In this document: in pieces, positions 47,263 to 56,791 of the stretch | Layout of the letters: the number at the start of each line of letters is the position of its first letter | Numbering within the stretch: the stretch's first letter is position 1 | Assembly (NCBI RefSeq): GCF_002088235.1 | Contig: NZ_AQQV01000001.1 | Location: 62,001 to 126,000 of the forward strand | Direction of reading: 5' to 3' | DNA: 64,000 nt | From: Oceanococcus atlanticus | GTDB taxonomy: Bacteria > Pseudomonadota > Gammaproteobacteria > Nevskiales > Oceanococcaceae | Translations under genes and position numbers: made by a program | The notes under the pieces: model-generated | Database searches by the model: none | What the model saw: only the letters and a program-made list of their open reading frames with translations | Told to the model about the DNA's origin: nothing

Positions 47263-48414
47263 TTATCCAGCCGAATTAACAGGCACCCAGTCGAGTGCGC
47301 GCAAACGCCCACCCCGACCAAGCACATAAACCACGCCATCAGCCGCCTGCATGGGGCGATTGACGGCATCGTCCACCACCTTACGCCGACCGATGATCGC
47401 ACCGTCTGCAGACGACACGGCGTGCATATAACCTTCGAAATCACTGACCAGCACGTTGCCCTTGAACGCTAACGGAGCGCTCAAACCACGATGCTTGAGC
47501 TGATTCTGTTCCCAGATCGCAGCACCATTGCTGGGGTCCAGGCACCACAGCACAGCCTCGGCATCGGTCACATAGAGGCAGCGGCCATCAAAATCCATAC
47601 CGGTGTAGCTGGCCAGACTGCGGCGCCATAGCGTGCGCCCATTGGTGGTGGCCAGCGCAACCAGATCGCCGCCGTAACTGGCCGCAAAAAGCACATCATT
47701 GACCAGCAGCAGATCTGCATCCACGTCCACGATGCGTTCGATCTCCGAACGCCCGGTCGGCAGACTCACAGCCTCTTCCCACAACGGCTCGCCAGTGGTG
47801 CGATCCAGCGCGATGACGCGACCGTTGTCCATGCCGACATACGCTGCATTGCTGTCCAGCAGGGTGTTACCGGCACCGCGAAGAATCAGCGCAGGCACCG
47901 AGCGGTTCAGGGTCCAACGACGCTCACCATCAGCTGGATTGAGGCCGTAGATGCGTCCATCGCCGCTGCGCATCACAACCAGGTCTCGATCACCCACCGG
48001 CGGCGCGATGACCTCGCTGCTCAGCTCGGTGCTCCAGCGCACGCTGCCGTCACTGGCTTCAACGGCAACCGCCTGCCCGCTCAAGGTACCGAAGATCAGC
48101 GCACCATCAGCCAAGGCCGGCCCGGCCGACAGACGAAAATCCGTTTTCTGTGACCACAGGGTTTCGCCCTGCGCATCCAGCGCCTGGATATGGCCTTTGC
48201 TGTCGCCGACAAAGACACGCCCTGCAGCCAGCAACGGGCGCAAGCCACTAAGCCCCTGACTGTCCGCCGTTTTTGTCGCCCAGCGGCTTTCGCCACGTAC
48301 CTGAGGATCGGCAATCTGACGCAGCGGCTCAGGCTTGGCGACGGTGGATTTTCCGGAACACGCCGCAAGGGCGCTGGCGGCAAGCAACAGGAGCAGGGTT
48401 TGACGCATGATCAA
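47263..48414 (-). CDS. bamB: Outer membrane assembly lipoprotein BamB
   Basis: Beta-propeller lipoprotein of the BAM complex, 383 aa. Lipoprotein signal MRQTLLLLLAASALAACSG (lipobox LAAC; an upstream ATG two codons earlier is also in frame). PQQ-type blades recur, e.g. VEASDGSVRWSTELSSEV, LNPADGERRWTLNRSVP and LDRTTGEPLWEEAVSLP, LDPSNGAAIWEQNQ. Lies between yfgM and der as in E. coli. Confidence 0.95.
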   Translation of the reverse strand: MIMRQTLLLLLAASALAACSGKSTVAKPEPLRQIADPQVRGESRWATKTADSQGLSGLRPLLAAGRVFVGDSKGHIQALDAQGETLWSQKTDFRLSAGPALADGALIFGTLSGQAVAVEASDGSVRWSTELSSEVIAPPVGDRDLVVMRSGDGRIYGLNPADGERRWTLNRSVPALILRGAGNTLLDSNAAYVGMDNGRVIALDRTTGEPLWEEAVSLPTGRSEIERIVDVDADLLLVNDVLFAASYGGDLVALATTNGRTLWRRSLASYTGMDFDGRCLYVTDAEAVLWCLDPSNGAAIWEQNQLKHRGLSAPLAFKGNVLVSDFEGYMHAVSSADGAIIGRRKVVDDAVNRPMQAADGVVYVLGRGGRLRALDWVPVNSAG

Positions 48415-48422
48415 GGTCGGCC

Positions 48423-49046
48423 TTAGTTAAGCGCGTCCAGCTTCTGCTGAACTGTGTTGTTATCAATGAAATCGGCGTTGCTGGCCAGGGCCGCCTGATA
48501 GGCTTCCCGTGCGGCGGCTGCATCGCCCGCTGCCCGCGCAATGTCACCCTTGAGATCGCTGTACAAGGGGCCATAGCCATTCTCCGGGGCCTCATTCAGC
48601 AGTGTCAGCGCTTGGTCGCTTTTGTCCTGCGCCCACAGCGCGCGAGCCAGACGCAAAATGGCCAGCCCCTCAATCGCAACATCAGCCTGCCCGTCAATGA
48701 CTTCGCGCAAGCTGGCTTCTGCCGCTGCCCAGTCGCCGCTATCTGCCTGCGCTTGGGCCAGGGCCAGCTGCGACTGCGCAACGTACGGCGACTTGGGATG
48801 CGCCGCAACCAAAGCTTCGATCTCGGCATTTGCCGCATCAAGCTGCTCGCTGGCGAGCATCGCTTTGATCGACTCATAGCGGGTCGATGCCGTTGCGGCC
48901 TGGGCGTCACTGTAATCGCCGTAGTACTGCCAGCCCAGGATGCCGCCAAGGCCCAAGACCAGGCCACCCAGCAGCGACAGCCAGTTCTCCTTCCACCACT
49001 TCTGCAGGGCTTCTACTTGTTCCTGATCGGATTTCTCGAATTCCAC
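48423..49046 (-). CDS. yfgM: YfgM-family TPR membrane protein
   Basis: About 207 aa from GTG 49046, chosen because GAGGA lies seven bases upstream and the family starts with this EFEKSDQEQVEALQKWWKEN segment. One membrane segment (residues 22-40, LSLLGGLVLGLGGILGW), then periplasmic TPR-like repeats (YVAQSQLALAQAQADSGDW). YfgM is an ancillary SecYEG/PpiD chaperone in E. coli. It sits between hisS and bamB, its conserved position. Confidence 0.92.
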   Translation of the reverse strand: MEFEKSDQEQVEALQKWWKENWLSLLGGLVLGLGGILGWQYYGDYSDAQAATASTRYESIKAMLASEQLDAANAEIEALVAAHPKSPYVAQSQLALAQAQADSGDWAAAEASLREVIDGQADVAIEGLAILRLARALWAQDKSDQALTLLNEAPENGYGPLYSDLKGDIARAAGDAAAAREAYQAALASNADFIDNNTVQQKLDALN

Positions 49047-49090
49047 CGTTTGTCCTCGAATCAACATCGCGGCTTTGCTGCCGCTTCAAA

Positions 49091-50362
49091 TCATGCAGCC
49101 GGATAGTGCTGCTGAATAAATTCCACTGCTTCGGACCAGCCCATCAGGGTCTGGTTCTGTTCGCCGCGCAGGGCTTTGACCTGCACCTGCCGCTGGTCGA
49201 GTTCATCCTCGCCCAGTATCAATGCCCAGTCCGCGCCGGACTGATCCGCGCGCTTGAGCTGCGCCTTGAGCTTGCCGCTGACCGACACCTGCACCCGTAG
49301 CCCGGCATCACGCAACAGCTCGGCCACCTGGGTGGCCGCGCAACCAACCTCACCCAGCGCGCAGATAAAGGCCTGCGGTGCGCGCGTGACACGCACGTCA
49401 CCCTCCACAGCCTTGATCAGCAACACCACCCGCTCCAGGCCCATGGCGAAACCGATGGCCGGCACATCACCGCCGCCCAGCTGGCTGACCAGCGCATCAT
49501 AACGCCCACCGGCACACACCGTACCCTGAGCACCCAGACGATCGGTGGTCCACTCGAACACGGTGCGGCTGTAGTAGTCTAGCCCGCGCACCAAACGCGG
49601 ATTCAGCGTATAGCCAATACCCAGCGCATCCAGCCCTTGCTGGACAGCGGCGAAGTGCTCACGTGATTCGGCATCGATGTAATCATCGAACACCGGCGCA
49701 TCGGCAACGATCTCGCGGGTGCGCGCGACCTTGCTGTCAAAGATGCGCAAGGGGTTGGTCTTCAGGCGCCGCTGCGAATCCTCATCCAGCTCCGCTTCAA
49801 AGGGCGTTAAATAGTCCACCACCGCCTGACGATACGCGGCGCGCGACTCGCTGGTACCCAGGGTGTTGAGCTCCAGGGTCACCACATCAGCCAGGCCCAG
49901 TGCGGCCAGCAAACGTGCCGACAAGGCGATCACCTCGACATCCACATCCGGCCCGGCCATGCCGTAGGCCTCAACGCCGATCTGCTCGAACTGACGGTAG
50001 CGGCCCGCCTGTGGGCGCTCATGTCGGAACATCGGCCCGGCGTACCAGAAACGCTGCTGCTGGTTGTGCAGCAAGCCGTTGTCGATGCCGGCGCGGACGC
50101 AGCCTGCGGTACCTTCCGGACGCAGACTCATGGAGGTCTTTTCGCGATCAGAGAAGGTGAACATCTCCTTCTCAACGATGTCGGTGGCCTCGCCGACCGA
50201 GCGACTGAACAGCTCGGTCGCCTCCATCAGCGGCAGGCGCACCTCACGGTAGCCGTACAGGTCCATGACCTGTTGCGCATGGCTCAGAACGCCACGCCAC
50301 CAAGCGGTGTCCTCGGGCAGAACATCATTAAAGCCCCGCAGGGCGCGGACACGTTGACTCAT
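49091..50362 (-). CDS. hisS: Histidine-tRNA ligase
   Basis: Class II synthetase, 423 aa. Motif 2 [20 protein letters not shown] near residue 112, the HisA motif [15 protein letters not shown] near residue 257, and motif 3 [14 protein letters not shown] near residue 305. A C-terminal anticodon domain follows. Overlaps ispG by 4 bp. Confidence 0.97.
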   Translation of the reverse strand: MSQRVRALRGFNDVLPEDTAWWRGVLSHAQQVMDLYGYREVRLPLMEATELFSRSVGEATDIVEKEMFTFSDREKTSMSLRPEGTAGCVRAGIDNGLLHNQQQRFWYAGPMFRHERPQAGRYRQFEQIGVEAYGMAGPDVDVEVIALSARLLAALGLADVVTLELNTLGTSESRAAYRQAVVDYLTPFEAELDEDSQRRLKTNPLRIFDSKVARTREIVADAPVFDDYIDAESREHFAAVQQGLDALGIGYTLNPRLVRGLDYYSRTVFEWTTDRLGAQGTVCAGGRYDALVSQLGGGDVPAIGFAMGLERVVLLIKAVEGDVRVTRAPQAFICALGEVGCAATQVAELLRDAGLRVQVSVSGKLKAQLKRADQSGADWALILGEDELDQRQVQVKALRGEQNQTLMGWSEAVEFIQQHYPAA

Positions 50363-51450
50363 GGGTTACCGCAGGGTTTCTTGCCGATCTTCTGACGCAC
50401 CAGGTCTTCCAGGCCGATCACCAGATCTTCATTCTTGAGTTTGTGTTGAATCTTGCCGTCGACGAACACGCTGTTGGGATTGCCGCCGGTCACGCCGATG
50501 TGCGCTTCGCGCGCTTCACCCGGCCCGTTGACCACGCAACCAATCACCGCGACATCCATGGACTCGTCGATGTCGTCAAAGCGCGCTTCAAGTTCGTTGA
50601 CCGTCTTGATCACATCAAAATTCTGCCGTGAGCACGACGGACAGGCGATCAGGTTGATCCCGCGAGAACGCAGGTGCAGAGACTTGAGCATGTCCCAGCC
50701 GACCTTGATTTCCTGCACCGGATCAGCCGCCAGCGAAACCCGGATGGTGTCGCCGATACCATCGGCCAGCAGCATGCCCAGGCCAATCGACGACTTCACC
50801 GCGCCGGCGCGCTCACCACCGGCCTCGGTAATACCCAGATGCAGCGGCTGTTCAATCTGTGCTGCCAGCTTGCGGTAGGCAAACACGGTCATGAAAACTT
50901 CCGAAGCCTTAAGGCTGATCTTGAAGTCCTGAAAATCGTGCCGATCAAGAATGTCGATGTGGCGAAATGCGGACTCAACCAGTGCATCGGAATTCGGCTC
51001 GCCGTATTTTTCCTGCAGATCCTTTTCCAGCGACCCGGCGTTGACCCCGACACGAATCGGAATACCGTGATGGCGAGCACAGGCGATCACCTCGGCCACC
51101 TTGCGCTCGCTGCCGATATTGCCCGGGTTGATGCGCAGACAATCGGCGCCCTGCTCGGCCGCCGCCAGCCCGACCTTGTAGTTGAAATGGATGTCGGCCA
51201 CCAGCGGGATGGTCACCCGCTTGCGAATCTTGCCGAAAGCTTCGGCCGCATCCAGGGTCGGCACGGACACCCGCACGATGTCGGCGCCCGCCTTCTGGAT
51301 GGCCTGAATCTGGGCCACGGTGGCTTCCACATCACGTGTTTCGGTGTTGGTCATGCTCTGCACCGAGATCGGTGCATCACCACCGACCGGGACATGGCCA
51401 ACCATGATCTGACGCGACTTGCGCCGGGTGATCGTGTGATGGGACTTCAC
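50359..51450 (-). CDS. ispG: 4-hydroxy-3-methylbut-2-en-1-yl diphosphate synthase (IspG/GcpE)
   Basis: Fe-S enzyme of the MEP isoprenoid pathway, 363 aa. TIM-barrel part ([21 protein letters not shown]) and the C-terminal [4Fe-4S] domain with [14 protein letters not shown] near residue 265 and [15 protein letters not shown] near residue 300. It depends on Fe-S cluster supply, consistent with its long-standing neighbourhood near isc. Overlaps rodZ and hisS by 4 bp each. Confidence 0.97.
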   Translation of the reverse strand: MKSHHTITRRKSRQIMVGHVPVGGDAPISVQSMTNTETRDVEATVAQIQAIQKAGADIVRVSVPTLDAAEAFGKIRKRVTIPLVADIHFNYKVGLAAAEQGADCLRINPGNIGSERKVAEVIACARHHGIPIRVGVNAGSLEKDLQEKYGEPNSDALVESAFRHIDILDRHDFQDFKISLKASEVFMTVFAYRKLAAQIEQPLHLGITEAGGERAGAVKSSIGLGMLLADGIGDTIRVSLAADPVQEIKVGWDMLKSLHLRSRGINLIACPSCSRQNFDVIKTVNELEARFDDIDESMDVAVIGCVVNGPGEAREAHIGVTGGNPNSVFVDGKIQHKLKNEDLVIGLEDLVRQKIGKKPCGNP

Positions 51451-52400
51451 GGGGTCACCTCGTCGCTCACGCGCCCTTGCGCGTCAATGTAGAAAAACGC
51501 GCGCAGATCACTCTCAATCTGCGCTTTGAATTCAACCGGTTGGCCCTGCACCCAGATGCGCACGTTGTCGGCCCGCCCCAGTGATAGCTTGAACGGCGGC
51601 TGACCCGTGAATTCACGCACGGAGCCGGGCTGCAGAAGTTTGTAGAGCAACTTGTTGCCCGAGGGATCACGCACATCCAGCCAGGCCTCGCCACCCTGCA
51701 CCTCAACCCGCACCTCGGGGCGTACAGGCGCTGCTGCCGGCGCGGCGGCGCTGGCTTGCGGCGTGGCCGTGGGGCGCACCTCAGGCGTGGGCTGCGCAGT
51801 GACGGCTGCCAGTGTTGGCGCGGGGGTCACCAGCGGGCTCTGCATCGGCGCCTCATTGCGAGAAGACGCGTCGACTTCAGTTCGCGCTGGACGTTCGACG
51901 GGGGCAGTGCTTGGTTGCGGCGTTGGTATGGCTCCCACCGGCGACGGCGCGGTCTGCGCCGCGGCCTCAGCAGCGCCATCCTTGTCCCACAACCACAGGG
52001 CACTGATCGCAAAAACCACGAGGATCAACCCGATGGCGACAGCCAGTGCAACACGACCTGGCCCCTCGCGGTAGGCAATCGAAGGACGCTGATCGATGGT
52101 CGGCACCGGCGACATGGTGCCGCTGTGACGCTCATAGGCTTCAACCAGCAAATCACCATTCAGACCCAGCGCTTCGGCACACTTGCGGTAGTAGCCGCGC
52201 GCGTACACCGGCTCGCCCATGCCCAGATAATCGTCGCGCTCGACCATGTGCAGCACATTGTCGGTCAATCGCGTACGCGCACTCATGTCTTCGATCGACA
52301 GGCCGCGCTGTTCCCGCGTCTGGCGTACCAACTTGCCGGGTACCGGTATCTGGCTCAAATCTTCAGGAGCATCCAGATATTCGTAATCCTGCTCACTCAT
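51447..52400 (-). CDS. rodZ: Cytoskeleton protein RodZ
   Basis: MreB-binding cell-shape protein, 317 aa. N-terminal Cro-like HTH ([24 protein letters not shown], residues 22-45 region), one membrane segment near residues 114-135 ([21 protein letters not shown]), a Pro/Ala/Thr-rich periplasmic linker, and a C-terminal DUF4115 beta domain ([21 protein letters not shown]). Between pilW and ispG, the conserved order. Confidence 0.94.
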   Translation of the reverse strand: MSEQDYEYLDAPEDLSQIPVPGKLVRQTREQRGLSIEDMSARTRLTDNVLHMVERDDYLGMGEPVYARGYYRKCAEALGLNGDLLVEAYERHSGTMSPVPTIDQRPSIAYREGPGRVALAVAIGLILVVFAISALWLWDKDGAAEAAAQTAPSPVGAIPTPQPSTAPVERPARTEVDASSRNEAPMQSPLVTPAPTLAAVTAQPTPEVRPTATPQASAAAPAAAPVRPEVRVEVQGGEAWLDVRDPSGNKLLYKLLQPGSVREFTGQPPFKLSLGRADNVRIWVQGQPVEFKAQIESDLRAFFYIDAQGRVSDEVTP

Positions 52401-52402
52401 GG

Positions 52403-53155
52403 CTACCAGGCTTCCCCAGTATTCAGGTCAATGCGGGTTCCGATATCCGGCGCACGCGACAGCAATTCGTCGGCATAGGCCTGAACGGCGGTGCGATCGC
52501 CCAGCGCATGTTCGGTTCGCAGCCCCAGCACCAGACTTTCCAGCGAGTGCCCACCCTGCGCTTCCAGGCGCTGCAGAAATGCGCGCGCACGCAAGTAATC
52601 CTGGCGCTCGTAGCTGATCGCGGCCAAGTGGCGCAGCGCACGAGCGTAGCGCGGGTTATAGACCAACGCGCGTCGGAAGTTTTCTTCCGCACGCGCCACG
52701 TCGCCATTGCGTTGGTAACACGCTGCCGCGTTGCCGTAGGCGACTTCCGGCGTGGTGTAGCGCGGCATCGACAAGGCTTTGGCGAACTGTTGTTCAGCCG
52801 CATCCAGCTCGCCCTGATCACACAGAAACTGGCCGTAGCTGGCAATAATATTGCCATCCTCTGGTGCCAACGAACGCGCACGATCAAAGGCGCGACGGGC
52901 CTTGCCGCCTTCGCCGTAATGCGCATGCACCAGCGCCAAACCCCAATGGGTATCGGCCAATTTGTCGTTTTGCTCTAAAGCTTTGTTCAGGCGTGAGGAG
53001 GCCAGCTCGATATTGCCCTGGCGCAGATAATCCAAACCCAGCTGGGTGTTGATGCGCGCGGCCTGGTCAAGATCGGCCTCGAAACGCGGTGAACCGGTCT
53101 GCACACAGGCCGAGAGCAGCACAACGGCAAGCAATGTCGCCCAGCGCCGCATCAT
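52403..53155 (-). CDS. pilW: Type IV pilus biogenesis lipoprotein PilW/PilF
   Basis: TPR outer-membrane lipoprotein, 250 aa from ATG 53155, which overlaps the rlmN stop (ATGA). Signal MMRRWATLLAVVLLSAC with lipobox LSAC. TPRs follow: INTQLGLDYLRQGNIELASSRL, DTHWGLALVHAHYGEGGKA and others. PilF pilots secretin PilQ in Pseudomonas. The rlmN-pilW-rodZ-ispG-hisS order is the standard block that follows ndk. Confidence 0.92.
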   Translation of the reverse strand: MMRRWATLLAVVLLSACVQTGSPRFEADLDQAARINTQLGLDYLRQGNIELASSRLNKALEQNDKLADTHWGLALVHAHYGEGGKARRAFDRARSLAPEDGNIIASYGQFLCDQGELDAAEQQFAKALSMPRYTTPEVAYGNAAACYQRNGDVARAEENFRRALVYNPRYARALRHLAAISYERQDYLRARAFLQRLEAQGGHSLESLVLGLRTEHALGDRTAVQAYADELLSRAPDIGTRIDLNTGEAW

Positions 53156-54255
53156 GACTGCACCACCACGGGAATCTCGCTCAAGCGACGGCGCTGGCGG
53201 TTCTTGACCTGCCCGACCAGCTGACCGCACGCGGCATCGATGTCGTCGCCGCGCGTTTTGCGCGTGGTGGTCACAATGCGCTTGCCACGCAGAATCTCGG
53301 CAAACGCCTGCACCGCTTCGGGCTTGGAGGTTTTATAGCTCGTGCCCTGAAACGGATTGAAAGGAATCAGATTGACCTTGGCCGGCAGACCGCGCAGCAG
53401 AGCCGCCAACGCGCGCGCCTGTTGTGCGGAATCGTTGACGCCATCCAGCATCACGTACTCGTACACGATCTGAACGTGCCGGTCCTTGCCATCGGTGTAA
53501 CGGCGACAGGCCGCCATCAATTCCGACAGCGGATATTTACGGTTGATGGGGACGATCTCGTTACGCAGATCATCGTCGGCGGCATGCAGAGACACGGCCA
53601 ACGCGGTGTCCACGGTTTCGCGCAGACGGTCGATGAACGGCACCAGCCCGGAGGTGCTGACCGTAACCCGGCGCTTGGACAGGCCGTAGCCGAGATCATC
53701 CAGCAGCACGCGAATGGCCGTCACCACCTGGTCAAAATTGGCCAGCGGCTCGCCCATGCCCATGAACACCACATTGGAGATCACGCGCTGCTCGCGCGGC
53801 ACGGCGTTGAGCGCCTTCTGCGCAAACCACACCTGACCGAGGATTTCCGAAGCCGACAGGTTGCGCGAGAAACCCTGGGTGGCGGTGGCACAGAACTGAC
53901 AGTCCATGGCACAGCCGACCTGCGAGGAGATGCACAAGGTGCCGCGTGCCGCCTCGGGAATGAACACGGTTTCAACCGCGTTGCCCTCGTCCACCCGCAA
54001 CAACCATTTGCGCGTGCCGTCGGCCGAGACCTGCTCGGTAATGAGCTCGGGCGTGCGCACCTCGGCAATGTCCTGCAGCTGCTCGCGCAAGGCCTTGGCA
54101 ATATCGGTCATCGCCTCGAAGCGCGGCTCGCTGCGCTGATACATCCATTGCATCAGCTGACGCGCACGAAAAGGCCGCTCCCCCAACGCTGCGAACCATT
54201 GTTCGAGCGCCGGGCGATCCATACCCAGAAGATTGGTGGGAGCGGCCTGTGTCAT
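53152..54255 (-). CDS. rlmN: Dual-specificity 23S rRNA/tRNA adenine-C2 methyltransferase RlmN
   Basis: Radical SAM enzyme methylating A2503 and A37, 367 aa from ATG 54255 (MTQAAPTNLLGMDRPAL). The [4Fe-4S] motif CAMDCQFCATATQGFSRNL is near residue 115, the GMGEP motif near residue 164, and the C-terminal Cys needed for the thiyl/methyl intermediate lies in RGDDIDAACGQLVGQ. Upstream in-frame sequence runs into ndk and is not conserved. Confidence 0.96.
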   Translation of the reverse strand: MTQAAPTNLLGMDRPALEQWFAALGERPFRARQLMQWMYQRSEPRFEAMTDIAKALREQLQDIAEVRTPELITEQVSADGTRKWLLRVDEGNAVETVFIPEAARGTLCISSQVGCAMDCQFCATATQGFSRNLSASEILGQVWFAQKALNAVPREQRVISNVVFMGMGEPLANFDQVVTAIRVLLDDLGYGLSKRRVTVSTSGLVPFIDRLRETVDTALAVSLHAADDDLRNEIVPINRKYPLSELMAACRRYTDGKDRHVQIVYEYVMLDGVNDSAQQARALAALLRGLPAKVNLIPFNPFQGTSYKTSKPEAVQAFAEILRGKRIVTTTRKTRGDDIDAACGQLVGQVKNRQRRRLSEIPVVVQS

Positions 54256-54271
54256 CGCGTTCTCGTCGGTC

Positions 54272-54697
54272 TTAGCCGCGCGGGCAGAGGCCGGATTCGC
54301 CGAAGAAGTAGTCGATTTCGACTTTGGCGGTTTCCGGCGCATCACTGCCGTGCACGGCATTGGCGTCGATGGAGTCTGCGAAATCAGCACGGATCGTGCC
54401 AGGCGCAGCGTCTTTCGGGTTGGTGGCACCCATCAGATCACGGTTCTTGGCAATGGCGCCTTCACCTTCCAGCACCTGCACCATCACCGGACCGGAAATC
54501 ATGAACTCGACCAGATCGTTGAAGAACGGACGCTCTTTGTGCACGGCGTAAAAACCTTCCGCGTCGGCACGGCTCAACTGAACCATGCGCGCTGCCACGA
54601 TCTGCAGACCGGCCTTTTCGAAACGGCTGTAGATTTCACCGATCACGTTCTTGGCAACGGCGTCGGGTTTGATGATGGAGAGCGTGCGCTCTGTCAT
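54272..54697 (-). CDS. ndk: Nucleoside diphosphate kinase
   Basis: Equilibrates NDP and NTP pools. 141 aa from ATG 54697 ([17 protein letters not shown]); the active-site His lies in [21 protein letters not shown] near residue 117. Start supported by ACAGGAGC upstream. It has its own promoter and a 113-nt leader with a terminator-like hairpin immediately before the ribosome-binding site. In E. coli, ndk follows the isc-hsc-fdx genes; here it directly follows iscA. Confidence 0.96.
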   Translation of the reverse strand: MTERTLSIIKPDAVAKNVIGEIYSRFEKAGLQIVAARMVQLSRADAEGFYAVHKERPFFNDLVEFMISGPVMVQVLEGEGAIAKNRDLMGATNPKDAAPGTIRADFADSIDANAVHGSDAPETAKVEIDYFFGESGLCPRG

Positions 54698-54710
54698 GAA
54701 AAGCTCCTGT

Positions 54711-54746
54711 AAACAAAGCCCGATGACTGCGTGCGCAGCATCGGGC
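54711..54746 (-). terminator. Terminator-like hairpin in the ndk leader
   Basis: GCCCGATG (54718-54725)/CATCGGGC (54739-54746) forms a perfect 8-bp stem, extended by inner CTGCG/CGCAG pairing, and is followed on the minus strand by TTTGTTT and then the ndk ribosome-binding site. It could end the iscA transcript, act as an attenuator for ndk, or both. Confidence 0.75.
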
Positions 54747-54816
54747 GCAAAAAGGGATCGTGAATGGAGCACCGCTTTACGCACCAGCGCACAGCAGCAC
54801 TCCCTTAACCGACCGA

Positions 54817-54845
54817 ATTTTAACGGTTTACGGCGTTTCTGTCAC
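54817..54845 (-). promoter_or_regulatory. Promoter of ndk
   Basis: On the minus strand -35 GTGACA (54840-54845), 17-bp spacer, -10 TAAAAT (54817-54822): 5 of 6 matches in each hexamer. The -35 overlaps the last codons of iscA. Start predicted near 54810. Confidence 0.65.
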
Positions 54846-55204
54846 AGCGTCGCAGGGCGTGCGTTGCTGCTGGGCGCCGCCGTGGTGAAGCTTTCGCCGC
54901 AGCCGCACAGCTCCTCGGCGTTGGGATTGTCGAAATGAAACAGCTCATTGAGCCCTTCGCGACGAAAATCCAGGGTCAGCCCCTGCAACAACGGCAGGCT
55001 ATCCACCTCGACAAACAACTTGACGCCATGCGCTTCGACCAGGTGGTCGCCCGGCGCAGCTTCGTCAGCGTAATCCAGCACATAGGAGTAGCCCGAGCAG
55101 CCCGTTTCACGCACGGCCAGACGCAAACCAAGGCCGTGGCCACGGCGTTCGATTTGCGAGCGGATACGCTCGGCAGCAGCAGGGGTCAGGGTAATCTCAT
55201 TCAT
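54842..55204 (-). CDS. iscA: Iron-sulfur cluster assembly protein IscA family
   Basis: A-type Fe-S carrier, 120 aa. The three ligand cysteines are intact: RETGCSGYSYVLDYAD near residue 35 and NAEELCGCGESFTT near residue 100. Identity as IscA rather than ErpA/SufA rests on position. It is the last gene of the isc-type operon; the usual hscB-hscA-fdx do not follow. Nine bp separate it from the IscU-like gene upstream. Confidence 0.9.
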   Translation of the reverse strand: MNEITLTPAAAERIRSQIERRGHGLGLRLAVRETGCSGYSYVLDYADEAAPGDHLVEAHGVKLFVEVDSLPLLQGLTLDFRREGLNELFHFDNPNAEELCGCGESFTTAAPSSNARPATL

Positions 55205-55213
55205 AGTTCGTAC

Positions 55214-55621
55214 TCATTCAGCGGTTGGCGCCGACACGGCCTCGACCGTCGGCGCATCATCCAGGGCCTGATTCAAGGCTTCCACGGCCATCACCGCGCA
55301 ATAACGCTTGACCGCAGGCAGGTCCAGTTGTTCCGCGATCAGACGCGGTTCCAGCGTGGCCATGGCGTCACGACGCCGCCCGGTGACATGGGCACACAGC
55401 CACGCGCCAGTGGCAATCAAATAGGGGCAACCCAGTGCCTGGAACAGCGCATCATCGATGCGCCCGTCCGGCGCCACCAGCAATTCAAGCTGCAGCACCG
55501 CGTGGCTGGCCGGCGTCGTGGCACGCCCACGCGAAGGTTTTTGTTCGGCCTCGAAACAACCATGACGGCGCGGCTCGCGAAACAGCTTCCAGATCTTGTC
55601 CGAATATGCACTGGGATTCAT
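55214..55621 (-). CDS. Divergent IscU-like scaffold protein lacking canonical ligands
   Basis: 135 aa from ATG 55621, overlapping the desulfurase stop as ATGA. Collinear with IscU: NPSAYSDKIWKLFREPRRHG at the N-terminus, DGRIDDALFQALGCPYLIATG (second Cys, Cys65) and LPAVKRYCAVMAVEAL (third Cys, Cys108). The first ligand pair ACGD is replaced: PASHAVL gives Ser39 and Ala41 in place of Cys37 and Asp39, and Tyr107 replaces the His. The HscA-binding LPPVK is LPAVK. Extra Cys22 and Cys76 are present. It may use a different cluster-binding mode or act as a sulfur or regulatory partner rather than a classical scaffold. Confidence 0.85.
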   Translation of the reverse strand: MNPSAYSDKIWKLFREPRRHGCFEAEQKPSRGRATTPASHAVLQLELLVAPDGRIDDALFQALGCPYLIATGAWLCAHVTGRRRDAMATLEPRLIAEQLDLPAVKRYCAVMAVEALNQALDDAPTVEAVSAPTAE

Positions 55622-56790
55622 GCCGCTGCCTCCTCGCGCCACAGAGGTGACAGCGCGCGCAAACGCCGCACGCTGGCGATCACGCGCTGAGCCGCCTGAT
55701 CGACCTGCTCGGCCGTGGTGGTCGGGCCAAAGCTGAACCGCAAACTGGCGTCGGCCAGGCTGTCGCTACGCCCCAGTGCGCGCAGCACATAGGACGACTC
55801 GGCATGGTCCGAAGTGCACGCCGAACCACTGCTCACGGCCAGATCGATCAGATCAGCGCGCAGGGCCTCGCCATCGACACCGTGAAAACTCAGATTGAGG
55901 ATATGCGGTGATTGCGCGGTTTGCGCACCATTGACCTCGACCTGCGGCAGACCAGCAACAAGCTGATCCAGCAAACGACGGCGCAACCGCCCCAGATGGC
56001 GGAACATCTGCTCACGCTCCGCCTCGGCCAGCTCCGCAGCACGGACCAGCCCGACAATCTGATGCACCGGCAAGGTGCCCGAGCGCAGCCCGCGCTCCTG
56101 GCCACCACCGAACACCAGCGGCTGCACCTTGACCGGAGGTTTGCGCCGCAGATACAGCGCGCCGACCCCTTTGGGGCCACCCAGCTTGTGCGCCGAAAAG
56201 CTCATCATCGCGACGTCCCAGCGGCGCGCCTCGATGGGCAGCTTGCCCAGCGCTTGGGCCGCATCCACATGCAGCAGCACCTGAGCCTCACCGCACACCC
56301 GGGCCAGTGCCGGAATGTTGTGGACCACACCAGTTTCGTTGTTGACCAGCATGCAGCTGGCCAGACAGGTCTCATCGGTTATGGCCGCGGTCAGCGCTTG
56401 CGTGGTAATCAGCCCTTGTTCATCGGTCTCCAGCCAGTCCAGGCTCCAGCCCCGGCTGGCCAGCTGACGGCACGGATCCAGCACCGACTTGTGCTCGGTC
56501 TTGGCCAGCGCAATACGCTTGCCCTTGTTGCTGTAGAACGCCGCGCCACCCAGCAGCGCCATGTTGTTGGATTCTGTCGCACCGGACGTGAACACGATGT
56601 CCTCGGCCTTGGCGCCGATCAATGCGGCGAAGCGTTCACGGGCCTGCTCCACGATGTGCGCGGCCTGACGTCCGGGCGCGTGATCCGAGCCGGGATTGGC
56701 AAAATGGCCCGTTTCGGTCATGCACATGGCCATAGCCTCGGCGACCTCGCGACGCACCGGCGTGGTCGCGGCGTGATCAAGGTAAATCAT
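55618..56790 (-). CDS. iscS: Cysteine desulfurase IscS-like (second copy)
   Basis: PLP enzyme delivering sulfane sulfur, 390 aa from ATG 56790; a GTG three codons upstream overlaps the previous gene. MIYLDHAATTPVRREV, VFTSGATESNNMALLG, the PLP-lysine segment MMSFSAHKLGGPKGVGALYL near residue 205, and the mobile catalytic Cys loop AVSSGSACTSDHAESSYVL near residue 325. The C-terminus SPLWREEAAA resembles the IscS tail that contacts IscU. Located immediately before the IscU-like gene, so it is the more likely partner. Confidence 0.93.
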   Translation of the reverse strand: MIYLDHAATTPVRREVAEAMAMCMTETGHFANPGSDHAPGRQAAHIVEQARERFAALIGAKAEDIVFTSGATESNNMALLGGAAFYSNKGKRIALAKTEHKSVLDPCRQLASRGWSLDWLETDEQGLITTQALTAAITDETCLASCMLVNNETGVVHNIPALARVCGEAQVLLHVDAAQALGKLPIEARRWDVAMMSFSAHKLGGPKGVGALYLRRKPPVKVQPLVFGGGQERGLRSGTLPVHQIVGLVRAAELAEAEREQMFRHLGRLRRRLLDQLVAGLPQVEVNGAQTAQSPHILNLSFHGVDGEALRADLIDLAVSSGSACTSDHAESSYVLRALGRSDSLADASLRFSFGPTTTAEQVDQAAQRVIASVRRLRALSPLWREEAAA

Positions 56791-56791
56791 T

